Below are positions 1-6,469 of a stretch of DNA of 19,061 nt, piece by piece. The notes below the pieces were generated by a model. That model saw only the letters and a program-made list of their open reading frames with translations, was not told the origin of the DNA and searched no databases. The position numbers and the translations under genes are program-made. Positions within the stretch are counted from its first letter, which is position 1. Each line of letters opens with the position of its first letter. The stretch lies in contig CBDUST010000056.1 in NCBI GenBank assembly GCA_965369945.1, positions 1 to 19,061 of the forward strand. Direction: 5' to 3'. The DNA is from JADFNO01 sp965369945. GTDB lineage: Bacteria; Planctomycetota; Phycisphaerae; Phycisphaerales; SM1A02.

Positions 1-35
1 TGACATCTGCACGGGCAGGATGCCCGTGCCACCGG
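1..35. repeat. Dispersed palindromic repeat, cut by window edge
   Basis: GCACGGGCA (9-17) and TGCCCGTGC (21-29) form a perfect 9-bp stem around a 3-nt loop. Read on the minus strand the core is ACGGGCATCCTGCCCGT. This differs by one base from the left hairpin of the element at 13279-13341. The copy may continue beyond the window. It is most likely a REP-like non-coding repeat lying downstream of the PIN/TRAM gene. Confidence 0.6.
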
Positions 36-67
36 ACAGTCGCACCTCTTCTGCCATGCCCTCACGC

Positions 68-94
68 CACTAGAGCATCGAAACTGCTCTAGTG
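68..94 (-). terminator. Perfect 10-bp inverted repeat at the 3' end of the PIN/TRAM gene
   Basis: CACTAGAGCA (68-77) and TGCTCTAGTG (85-94) are exact reverse complements around a 7-nt loop. The TAG stop of the minus-strand gene (89-91) lies inside the stem. No T-run follows on the minus strand, so this is not a classical intrinsic terminator. It may stabilise the 3' end or act as a weak terminator. Confidence 0.4.
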
Positions 95-1336
95 TTCGTT
101 CGGTCTACCCGTTGCTCGCGGTTGATGTGTCGCGGCTTGGGCCATCCGCTGGACATGATGGGCTGAATCGTCGGCATCGGCGATTCGGCCGAAAATCATC
201 CGCCCAGCGCTGGTTTGCAGAGAATTCGTCACGGCGACGAGCACGTCGGCGCCAACCCGCTCAGCGGCATCTTCTACAACAACCATCGTTCCGTCGGGCA
301 GGTAGCCGACACCTTGCCCAGCGGCTTCACCGCGTTTGACGATTTCGATCGAGAACGATTCGCCGGGGATCGCTTGCGGCTTGAGCGTATTGGCCAGCTC
401 GTTGATGTTCAGCACGGCCACATTGCGGATCTGCGCGACTTTCTCCAGGTTGTAATCCGTAGTGAGGATGCGCATTTGTTGCTGCGCTGCCAGCTCCAGC
501 AACATATGGTCAACGGAGCCACCCGGTACTTCAGTGGCGTCGATGGAGATATCTAAGAACGCATTCTCTTGAAGCTTCGTAATCATGTTCAGGCCACGCC
601 GACCTTTGCCGCGCTTGAGTCTATCGCCCGAGTCGGCCAGAGTTTGCAATTCGTCCAGCACGAACCGAGGAACAACCAAGGGCGACGCAATAAACCCGGT
701 CTGCCCGAGCCCGTCGATGCGGCCGTCGATCAGGGCTGAGGTATCCACCAACAGAGGCCGAACGCCGCGCACTTGCTTGGCGAACTCGACATAGGGGATG
801 ACCAATCGGAAATCATCTTTCGTTGCCAGCACGATCGATACCGCCAGGTAGCACAGGGCGATGCCGACCGCCAGTTTGATCACGTCCCGATAGGCCTCCT
901 GCTTTGGACCGGTGAGTTCCCAGGAGTCGGCGACCAGGTCGATCAGAGCGCCGACGGCCAGCGCTCCGACGAGGCCGGCGACAATCCCCAAGTACACGCC
1001 GAAAACCGCGCCGAGTTTCTTGTTCGGCGTCAGCCAGTCGATCATGACGACCAAGACGCCAAAGGCGAAGACAGCGCCCAGCAAGGCGAAGAACTCCCAG
1101 ACGCTGAACTGCTGCTGGTTACCGGCTGATCCTTGGAAATCGGTGACGGGTCCGACGAACGGCAGTAGCGTCACGACCGCCAGCAGCACCATGAAAAGCA
1201 ATCGGATCGCCCGTAGCATCACTCGCTCGGTGCTCTCCTTTGACTGAGGAATCAGCGATGGCAGCTCGATCGTCTCTGCCGAGGCGGGCAATTCCGCCGA
1301 AGCTTCTTGGTCCGTGGATGGGTGTTGATCGACCAT
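89..1336 (-). CDS. Membrane-anchored PIN/TRAM domain protein (YacL family)
   Basis: The 415-residue protein has a polar N-terminus and four hydrophobic segments (about 42-64, 80-102, 108-136 and 152-172). A PIN nuclease domain (about 192-318) and a TRAM domain (about 325-385) follow. PIN acidic residues are visible in VDTSALIDG (D198), VLDEL (E229), VDHM (D276) and TTDYN (D294). The run DFRLVIPYVEF before the PIN domain is typical of the YacL group. PIN domains are metal-dependent RNases and TRAM domains bind RNA, so a membrane-bound RNA-acting enzyme is the natural reading; its substrate is not known to me. I prefer the ATG at 1336. A GTG six codons upstream (1354) is possible, and neither has a clear ribosome-binding site. 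It is transcribed away from the SRP RNA/dnaX block. Confidence 0.88.
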   Translation of the reverse strand: MVDQHPSTDQEASAELPASAETIELPSLIPQSKESTERVMLRAIRLLFMVLLAVVTLLPFVGPVTDFQGSAGNQQQFSVWEFFALLGAVFAFGVLVVMIDWLTPNKKLGAVFGVYLGIVAGLVGALAVGALIDLVADSWELTGPKQEAYRDVIKLAVGIALCYLAVSIVLATKDDFRLVIPYVEFAKQVRGVRPLLVDTSALIDGRIDGLGQTGFIASPLVVPRFVLDELQTLADSGDRLKRGKGRRGLNMITKLQENAFLDISIDATEVPGGSVDHMLLELAAQQQMRILTTDYNLEKVAQIRNVAVLNINELANTLKPQAIPGESFSIEIVKRGEAAGQGVGYLPDGTMVVVEDAAERVGADVLVAVTNSLQTSAGRMIFGRIADADDSAHHVQRMAQAATHQPRATGRPNEH

Positions 1337-1399
1337 GTGCAGTAAGTGTACCACGCTCGGCCCATCAGCTAAGATGCCTTCCCCGCCCGATGGCGTGGG

Positions 1400-1503
1400 A
1401 TGACGGCCGGGCCCGTTGGACGGGTGGCTCGTGAACTTGGTCAGGGCTTGATCGCAGCAGCCATAAGCGGTGTCGTCCGAGCTTGCGGTGACCTGGCCGT
1501 CTT
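1400..1503 (+). ncRNA. ffs: Small bacterial signal recognition particle RNA (4.5S RNA)
   Basis: The two conserved strands of SRP RNA domain IV are present: GGTCAGG (1439-1445) and AGCAGCC (1456-1462). They are separated by exactly 10 nt, as in E. coli 4.5S RNA. Flanking arms pair in order: CTT (1436-1438) with AAG (1465-1467 region), GCTCG (1427-1431) with CGAGC (1478-1482), and GACGGCC (1402-1408) with GGCCGTC (1495-1501). Together they give a rod of about 100 nt. The RNA binds Ffh and targets ribosomes to FtsY at the membrane. Its place directly before dnaX matches Bacillus scr-dnaX. The apical loop is unusual: GCTTGATCGC closes only two Watson-Crick pairs and has no GGAA/GNRA tetraloop. 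Ends are estimated from pairing. Confidence 0.82.
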
Positions 1504-1553
1504 CCCCGGCATCGGCGGCATTTGACGACCCTTCAACACCGCAGGGAGCGACG

Positions 1554-3224
1554 GTGAGTTACACAGTCCTAGCTCGACGATACCGGTCACGAGATTTCGA
1601 CGAACTCGTTGGGCAGGAGCCCATCGCCCGTACGCTTCGAAACGCTGTGGCTTCCGGTCGGGCTGCCCACGCCTATCTGTTCTGTGGGACGCGCGGCGTG
1701 GGCAAGACGTCGATGGCTCGCATTTTGGCCAAAGCCCTCAACGTCAGCGATGATTTGGCCCAGGCTGACGAGATTACCGAGGCGATCTTCCGAGGCGACG
1801 ACCTCGATGTCATCGAGATTGACGGCGCCTCCAACCGAGGAATCAACGAAGCCAAAGATCTCATTGCCGGAGCCGGCCTGTCGCCCGCTCGGTGTCAATA
1901 CAAGATCTACATCATCGACGAAGTTCACATGCTGACGACACCGGCGTTCAACGCGCTTCTCAAAACGATGGAAGAGCCGCCGGCTCATGTGAAGTTCATA
2001 CTCTGTACAACTGAAGCGCAGAAGATTCCCGCGACGATTCAGAGCCGATGTCAGCGATTTGATTTCCGCCCGCTCTCGACCTCCCAGATTGCGGGGCAGT
2101 TGAAAATGATTCTTGAGCAGGAGAAGGTTGAGGCGGATGAACACGTCATCACCCAGATCGCGCGTCTTGGACGTGGATCGATGCGCGACGCCCTCAGCCT
2201 GCTAGACCGCCTACTGGCCAGCGGCGACAAACTGACCGGCGAACTCTTGGAGCAAATGCTCGGGCTGCCTGACCAGTCGCTTGTTTCCAACCTTATCGAC
2301 GCGATCGTGTCCGGTGACGCCGCCGCTACATTGAAAGCCGGCGAGAGCCTTCTCGCCGCCGGCTCGTCCATCGACCAGGCGATAGAAACGCTCATCGAAC
2401 ACCTGCGCCAATTGATGCTTATCGCGGCCTGCGGCGACGAGACGGAATTGGCGGATCTTGCCGGTCCTGCGCGGCAGGCGGCCGTGGAGCAAGCGCAACG
2501 GTTCGACCCGGCCGGGCTTGTCCACATGATCGCACTTTGTGATTCCGCCGCGCGCAACGCCAAAAGTTCTGCCGCAGCCCGAGCGATCTTCGACGCTACC
2601 GTTGTTCGCCTGGCGATGTCTGAGCACTTGGCCGATGTGGCTGCCTTGCTCGGCAAGACCGGGTCGGTTGCACCGGCCAAGGGCGCTGCGGTGCGAAAAA
2701 AAAAAGCACCAGTAGTCAATCAACCCACGGCGCCGCCCAAGTCACCGCCTGATACCGCGCCGATCGCCGTCGTCGAAGTGAAAACCGAACCAGCGGCTGC
2801 TCCCGATGCGCCGCGCGATGGGACCGAGCTTTGGGATATGGTGCGGCAGTTTGCGAGCCGCTCACCGCTTGGCCAAGCCAAGGTGCAGCATCTGAAGTAT
2901 GAGTCGTTTGACGGTACGACGCTTCGTCTGGCTGTGGATACACCGGAGCCGGGGCAGGCGCGCTGGCTCGCCAGTCAAACCAAAGAGCTAGCGTCGTTTG
3001 TGCAGCAAGCGACTGGTGTCGGTGTAAAGATTGAATTGGCATCGCCCTCGTTGCCGGCGACACAGGCGACCGATTCACGCGCCGCCAAGATCGAACAAGC
3101 CCGCCAGCTTCCCTTGGTGCAAACGGCGGCGCAAATTTTCAACGCAGACGTCGTCGATGTGCAGGATTTGCCGATGCCGTCCGCTACAACCCAGGATAAA
3201 CCAGGGAGCCAGGATCATGTTTGA
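1554..3224 (+). CDS. dnaX: DNA polymerase III subunit gamma/tau
   Basis: This is the clamp-loader ATPase subunit of the replicative polymerase, 556 residues from the GTG at 1554. It opens with VSYTVLARRYRSRDFDELVG, as DnaX proteins do. Walker A is GTRGVGKTS (45-53), Walker B IIDEVHML (120-127), and the sensor/arginine-finger stretch CTTEAQKIPATIQSRCQRF spans 151-169. The oligomerisation domain runs to about 370, then a Lys/Pro/Ala linker, then a tau-like tail. AGGGAG at 1543-1548 precedes the GTG. An earlier in-frame GTG (1470) would lie inside the SRP RNA and adds 28 unrelated residues. Two oddities: the Cys4 zinc module normally found after ALN (about residues 63-80) has no cysteine, and a ten-A run sits at codons 381-384. 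The stop overlaps the ybaB start, so the two are co-transcribed. Confidence 0.95.
   Translation: MSYTVLARRYRSRDFDELVGQEPIARTLRNAVASGRAAHAYLFCGTRGVGKTSMARILAKALNVSDDLAQADEITEAIFRGDDLDVIEIDGASNRGINEAKDLIAGAGLSPARCQYKIYIIDEVHMLTTPAFNALLKTMEEPPAHVKFILCTTEAQKIPATIQSRCQRFDFRPLSTSQIAGQLKMILEQEKVEADEHVITQIARLGRGSMRDALSLLDRLLASGDKLTGELLEQMLGLPDQSLVSNLIDAIVSGDAAATLKAGESLLAAGSSIDQAIETLIEHLRQLMLIAACGDETELADLAGPARQAAVEQAQRFDPAGLVHMIALCDSAARNAKSSAAARAIFDATVVRLAMSEHLADVAALLGKTGSVAPAKGAAVRKKKAPVVNQPTAPPKSPPDTAPIAVVEVKTEPAAAPDAPRDGTELWDMVRQFASRSPLGQAKVQHLKYESFDGTTLRLAVDTPEPGQARWLASQTKELASFVQQATGVGVKIELASPSLPATQATDSRAAKIEQARQLPLVQTAAQIFNADVVDVQDLPMPSATTQDKPGSQDHV
2696..2705 (+). promoter_or_regulatory. Ten-A slippery run inside dnaX (probable gamma/tau switch)
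   Basis: The codons read CGA AAA AAA AAA GCA, giving R381-K384. The zero frame continues to full-length tau. A -1 shift (or one added A) reads 15 more codons and stops at TGA 2750-2752, giving about 399 residues. A +1 shift (or one lost A) stops at TAG 2713-2715, giving about 386 residues. The run lies just after the oligomerisation domain. Thermus dnaX makes gamma by transcript slippage on A9 and E. coli by ribosomal frameshifting on A6G. An AAGGG lies 12 nt upstream (2679-2683). No strong downstream stem was found by eye. Confidence 0.7.
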
Positions 3225-3591
3225 GGGCATCAAGGGAATGGCCGGCCTAGCCGGAATCATGAAGGACCTGCCGAAGATCAAAGCCAAGATGCAAGAAGTC
3301 AAACGCCGCTTGGGTGAACGATCCGTGACGGCGGAGACCGGTGGGGGCGCGGTTCGAGTGACGGCAAACGGATTGTTACGCGTCGAGTCCGTGCACATCG
3401 ATCAAGCGTTGCTTGCCGGTCTCGTTGATGCGTCAAACCCCGATGATTGTGCGGTGGCCGAAGAGTTGATCGCCGGCGCGGTGAATTCTGCCATGGAAAA
3501 GGCTCGTCACATGGCCGAAGAAGAAATGGCCGGCGCTGCAGGGGAAATGGGCCTTCCGATTCCACCGGGCGGTTTGGCTGGATTGATCTGA
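3217..3591 (+). CDS. ybaB: YbaB/EbfC family nucleoid-associated protein
   Basis: The 124-residue protein opens with MFEGIKGMAGLAGIMKDLPK, followed by a basic helix (KIKAKMQEVKRRLGE). A central beta region carries GGGAVRVTANGLLRVESVHID, and a C-terminal helix follows. Family members form dimers that bind DNA. The gene commonly sits between dnaX and recR, as it does here. The ATG at 3217 overlaps the dnaX stop codon region by 8 nt. GGGAG (3204-3208) and AGGA (3211-3214 region) can serve as ribosome-binding sites, so translation is probably coupled to dnaX. A longer frame entering from 3031 is only dnaX in another frame. Length is slightly above the usual 100-110 residues because of a Gly/Pro-rich tail (PIPPGGLAGLI). 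Confidence 0.93.
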   Translation: MFEGIKGMAGLAGIMKDLPKIKAKMQEVKRRLGERSVTAETGGGAVRVTANGLLRVESVHIDQALLAGLVDASNPDDCAVAEELIAGAVNSAMEKARHMAEEEMAGAAGEMGLPIPPGGLAGLI

Positions 3592-3617
3592 TCGACTGCC
3601 GTCCCGAGAGATAAACG

Positions 3618-4301
3618 TTGACTGACTCGAATCCCAAGCCCCGCGCCCAACCCTTCCGGCCGTCGCGCGGAACAGCACATCCTGAACCCGTCGAGCGATT
3701 GATCGACGAGCTTGCGAAGCTGCCGGGCATCGGCACGCGCAGCGCCGAGCGCATGGCGTTTCATCTTCTCAAAGCGACATCGGACGAGGCGATGCGGTTG
3801 TCACAGGCCATTGCCGATGTCAAGCAGGACGTCCGACACTGTCGAATCTGCAATAACCTGACCGACCAAGAGACTTGCGCGATCTGCACGAACCAGCACC
3901 GCGATGCCTCGATCGTGCTGGTGGTTGAGCAACCCAAGGATGTGATCAGTCTGGAGCAGGCTGGCATGCATCGCGGTGTGTATCACGTGCTGATGGGACG
4001 GTTGGATCCGCTGGGCGGTGTTGGACCGGAGGCACTGACGATCGATACGCTTTTGGAGCGTGTCGATAATGCAGAGCGCAATTGTCAGGAGACTCCGGTC
4101 AAGGAGGTCATTCTCGGCTTGAACCCGAATCTCGAGGGCGACAGCACCGCCCTCTACCTCGCCGATCAACTTGCTTCTCGGGGTGTGTCTGTGACGAGAT
4201 TGGCGCGTGGGCTTCCGGCGGGATCGCAACTGGAATACGCCAACTCTGCGGTCCTGGCCGATGCGATCCGAGGTCGCCAGCCGATGGAACCGGAACATTG
4301 A
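3618..4301 (+). CDS. recR: Recombination mediator protein RecR
   Basis: RecR works with RecF and RecO to load RecA at gaps during recombinational repair. The 227-residue product has a helix-hairpin-helix (ELAKLPGIGTRSAERMAFHLL, about 31-51). A Cys4 zinc motif follows (C75, C78, C87, C90: CRIC...CAIC). A TOPRIM domain starts at SIVLVVEQPKDVISLEQ (about 98) and includes the YHVLMGRLDPLGGVGPE stretch. The C-terminal segment LARGLPAGSQLEYANSAVLADAI is typical. No ATG precedes the HhH, so the TTG at 3618 is chosen; GAGAG at 3606-3610 is a fair ribosome-binding site. The first 20 or so residues are a Pro/Arg-rich extension beyond most RecR proteins. It begins 26 nt after ybaB and is probably in the same operon. 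Confidence 0.93.
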   Translation: MTDSNPKPRAQPFRPSRGTAHPEPVERLIDELAKLPGIGTRSAERMAFHLLKATSDEAMRLSQAIADVKQDVRHCRICNNLTDQETCAICTNQHRDASIVLVVEQPKDVISLEQAGMHRGVYHVLMGRLDPLGGVGPEALTIDTLLERVDNAERNCQETPVKEVILGLNPNLEGDSTALYLADQLASRGVSVTRLARGLPAGSQLEYANSAVLADAIRGRQPMEPEH

Positions 4302-4327
4302 GCGACTTTGCGGTGTGCGACGCCGAT

Positions 4328-4370
4328 TGGGGGGGATGGGGAAGTAGAACTAAGTTTCAACTCCCCCCCA
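4328..4370 (+). terminator. G7/C7 hairpin between recR and rpoN
   Basis: TGGGGGGGA (4328-4336) pairs with TCCCCCCCA (4362-4370), a perfect 9-bp GC-rich stem with a 25-nt loop. A further GGGG (4338-4341) lies inside. There is no T-run after it, so it is at best a non-canonical terminator or a 5' structure of the rpoN mRNA. It closes the recR operon side of a 173-bp gap. AT-rich sequence at 4386-4405 could hold an rpoN promoter, but no convincing -35/-10 pair is visible. Confidence 0.4.
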
Positions 4371-4442
4371 CCGACATCAGCCGATACTATTATTACATAG
4401 ATAGACCAGCCGTCGGGTTGGTAAACCCACCGCAGTATCTTC

Positions 4443-4470
4443 CTAACTCCTAACTCCTAACTCCTAACTC
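4443..4470 (+). repeat. Heptanucleotide tandem repeat (CTAACTC x4) upstream of rpoN
   Basis: Four perfect copies of CTAACTC run from 4443 to 4470, followed by CCCC and then the rpoN ATG at 4475. The array therefore occupies the whole place where a ribosome-binding site would be. Heptamer arrays of this kind can gain or lose units by strand slippage. Confidence 0.85.
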
Positions 4471-4474
4471 CCCC

Positions 4475-5998
4475 ATGCGGTTCGAAGCCAGCCAACAGAT
4501 GCGAATGGGCCAGCACATGAAGCTGGCGCCGCGCATGATCCAATCGATGGAGATTCTGCAGATGCCGATGCTGGCGTTGCAGGAGCGCATCGACCAAGAG
4601 TTGGAGTCCAACATCGCGCTGGAATTGGTCGAGCCTGGATCAGAAACCGCCGACACCACCGCAGAACGTGAAGATGATCAACTTGCCGAACGACTTGATC
4701 AAACCGACTTGGTGATCGGTGAAGACAACGCCGCTGCAACGGATGATTGGGCCCGACTTGGGGAGCTTGAGTCCGGCTACCAAGAAGCGTTCGATAATGA
4801 GTATTCATTCAAGAAATACACGCGGTCCGGGGGCGACCAAGAGCGCGACCGAAAGTTGGATGCATTCGCCAATCTTCCAGCCAAAGGCGAGAGTCTCACC
4901 GAGCAGCTTTTGCATCAGTGGACGTTCGCCGAGGTGGATCCGGACGTTGCTGTGGTCGGGAAAGTTCTGCTGGCCTTTGTGAACGACGACGGTCTGCTCG
5001 GATCAGATCTCGAAACGATCCTGGAGCAGAATCAGAACGTGCCCGGTCAGGAACTTTCGCTGGAGCTGCTTGAACAGGCCCTCGCCGAGATACAGCGGCG
5101 ACTCGATCCGCCCGGTGTGGCTGCACGCAATCACCGCGAATGCATGCTCCTTCAAGTCGATCGCTTCATGATGGAGTCGGATAGCGACTCGGGCTGGCCG
5201 GACGTTCGTCGGCTCATCAATGATCATTACGACGATCTGCTGCAGAATCGTCTGCCGAAGATCGCGCAGAAGACCGGCTTGTCGTTGCCAGCGATCCAGG
5301 ATGCGATGACGTTGATGCGCAAACTCAGCCTCAGTCCCGGGCGCGACGTTGTCGACGAGGAGGTCCCGCCAATCATTCCTGATGTGGTTGTGGACTTTGA
5401 CGAGGAGCGTGATCAATACGTGGCAGCGCTGTGCGACGGGTTGCTGCCGGCTCTGCGTGTTTCCAAACAATACACGCAGATGTCCAAGGACAAATCGACG
5501 GAAAAGGAGACGCGCGAGTTCGTCACCACCAACGTGCGCAACGCCCAGTGGCTGATCGAATCGATCAATCAGCGCAAGAATACGCTGCTTCGTGTGGTGA
5601 ATGTCGTGTTGACCAGGCAGCGCGAGTATTTCGACCACGGGTCGCAGCACTTGCGTCCGCTGCCGATGATCGATGTTGCTGATCAGCTTGGGGTTCATGT
5701 AGCGACAGTGAGCCGGGCTGTCGCTGACAAATGGATGCAGACGCCGCGTGGACTCGTCGCGCTTCGCAAGTTCTTCTCAGGCGGCACAGCGACCGACACC
5801 GGCGAAAATCTTTCATGGGAAGCGGTCAAAGCCAAGCTCCAAGAAGTCGTTGACAATGAAGATAAATCCAGTCCGTTGTCGGACTCCGCGCTGGCCGACC
5901 AACTGAAAGAGCGCGGCATCGACATCGCGCGCCGCACGGTTGTCAAGTACCGCCAACAACTCGATATCCCGCCAGCGCGTCGCCGTAAGGTGTACTAA
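4475..5998 (+). CDS. rpoN: RNA polymerase sigma-54 factor
   Basis: This 507-residue sigma-54 directs RNA polymerase to -24/-12 promoters and needs an AAA+ enhancer-binding protein. Region I is clear (residues 5-50: QQMRMGQHMKLAPRMIQSME onward, Gln/Met/Leu-rich, ending ELESNIALE). An acidic region II follows (about 51-130). The core-binding domain spans about 138-330. The helix-turn-helix (VADQLGVHVATVSRAVADKW, 401-420) is next, and the RpoN box ARRTVVKYRQ (485-494) is near the end; the usual form is ARRTVAKYRE. The length is normal. The ATG has no Shine-Dalgarno site, because the 7-bp repeat array and a C-run precede it. No enhancer-binding protein or sigma-54 modulation gene lies alongside. 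Confidence 0.95.
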   Translation: MRFEASQQMRMGQHMKLAPRMIQSMEILQMPMLALQERIDQELESNIALELVEPGSETADTTAEREDDQLAERLDQTDLVIGEDNAAATDDWARLGELESGYQEAFDNEYSFKKYTRSGGDQERDRKLDAFANLPAKGESLTEQLLHQWTFAEVDPDVAVVGKVLLAFVNDDGLLGSDLETILEQNQNVPGQELSLELLEQALAEIQRRLDPPGVAARNHRECMLLQVDRFMMESDSDSGWPDVRRLINDHYDDLLQNRLPKIAQKTGLSLPAIQDAMTLMRKLSLSPGRDVVDEEVPPIIPDVVVDFDEERDQYVAALCDGLLPALRVSKQYTQMSKDKSTEKETREFVTTNVRNAQWLIESINQRKNTLLRVVNVVLTRQREYFDHGSQHLRPLPMIDVADQLGVHVATVSRAVADKWMQTPRGLVALRKFFSGGTATDTGENLSWEAVKAKLQEVVDNEDKSSPLSDSALADQLKERGIDIARRTVVKYRQQLDIPPARRRKVY

Positions 5999-6002
5999 GA
6001 AC

Positions 6003-6063
6003 AACTGTAAAGCCGCGACCAGTGGTTGCGCAAAGAACTGTAAAGCCGCGACCAGTGGTCGCG
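6003..6063. repeat. Two tandem copies of a 28-bp palindromic repeat
   Basis: Two 28-bp units (6003-6030 and 6036-6063, period 33) differ at one base. Each starts AACTGTAAAGCCGCGACC. The second contains the perfect inverted repeat GCGACCA-G-TGGTCGC; the first has TGGTTGC, which still pairs through G-T. They begin right after the rpoN stop. Their form suggests a REP-like element that may also protect the rpoN mRNA 3' end. Confidence 0.75.
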
Positions 6064-6106
6064 CTGCTCTATCGAGTAATCGTGGCGTCGTGGCAATAAC
6101 GTTTAG

Positions 6107-6127
6107 CCGTCGGGCTTGACCCGACGG
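6107..6127. repeat. Hairpin of a dispersed repeat (CCGTCGGG/CCCGACGG)
   Basis: CCGTCGGG (6107-6114) and CCCGACGG (6120-6127) form a perfect 8-bp stem with the loop CTTGA. It lies 43 bp after the tandem repeat above and belongs to the same repeat-rich gap. No T-run follows, so this is not a standard terminator. Confidence 0.55.
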
Positions 6128-6234
6128 GGGAGCGCGTGAGCCGAGTTGTGTCCGTCCCAGCAAGCCGACCTGTGTCAGCCCGGTGGTCGCCCGAAATCAC
6201 CTTGCGCCCGAACGCCATAAATATGCCGCGTCCA

Positions 6235-6253
6235 CCGGTCCGACACGGACCGG
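6235..6253. repeat. Hairpin CCGGTCCG/CGGACCGG
   Basis: CCGGTCCG (6235-6242) and CGGACCGG (6246-6253) are exact reverse complements around ACA. This is the third strong stem in the gap after rpoN. Its role is unknown. Confidence 0.5.
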
Positions 6254-6298
6254 CTCGCCGCCACCCCGGAACGGCCGGCACATGATTTGCCTTTTCCG

Positions 6299-6326
6299 TT
6301 CAGTCCGGCAATCGCGCCGCTATACT
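6299..6326 (+). promoter_or_regulatory. Candidate sigma-70-type promoter
   Basis: TTCAGT (6299-6304) and TATACT (6321-6326) are separated by 16 bp. The -10 matches the consensus at five of six positions; the -35 is weak. Predicted transcription would begin near 6333 and run through a 14-bp palindrome (6361-6374) towards the broken small ORF at 6470-6725. Confidence 0.35.
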
Positions 6327-6360
6327 AAACTCTGTTATGCGCCGTCCACAGCCCTGGCTC

Positions 6361-6374
6361 AACGGAATTCCGTT
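6361..6374. promoter_or_regulatory. Perfect 14-bp palindrome, possible operator
   Basis: AACGGAATTCCGTT is its own reverse complement. It sits about 30 bp downstream of the predicted transcription start of the promoter at 6299-6326. About one such palindrome is expected by chance in a window this size, so only its position makes it a candidate repressor site. Confidence 0.25.
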
Positions 6375-6469
6375 CAATCACGTGTAAGGCGGCCAAGGCG
6401 CGAATCACCTCGTCGGCTTTTGATACGCCAGCTAAGCGCTGGTTCTTCGCTCAGGGCGTGGTTGTTAGA

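Noticed and set aside
1470..1553. Longer dnaX start (GTG 1470)
   Set aside because: It lies inside the SRP RNA, adds residues unlike DnaX and ignores the AGGGAG site before the GTG at 1554.
2051..2719. Long minus-strand frame opposite dnaX
   Set aside because: It is the shadow of a strong coding gene in GC-rich DNA; its composition (Ser/Arg/Ala) shows no domain.
4329..4341. G-quadruplex upstream of rpoN
   Set aside because: Only two G-runs (7 and 4) lie close together. A four-tract quadruplex is not available, and pairing with the C7 arm is more likely.
5999..6280. CRISPR array suggested by the tandem 28-bp repeats
   Set aside because: Only two copies with a 5-bp spacer, palindromic repeats, and no cas gene in the window.
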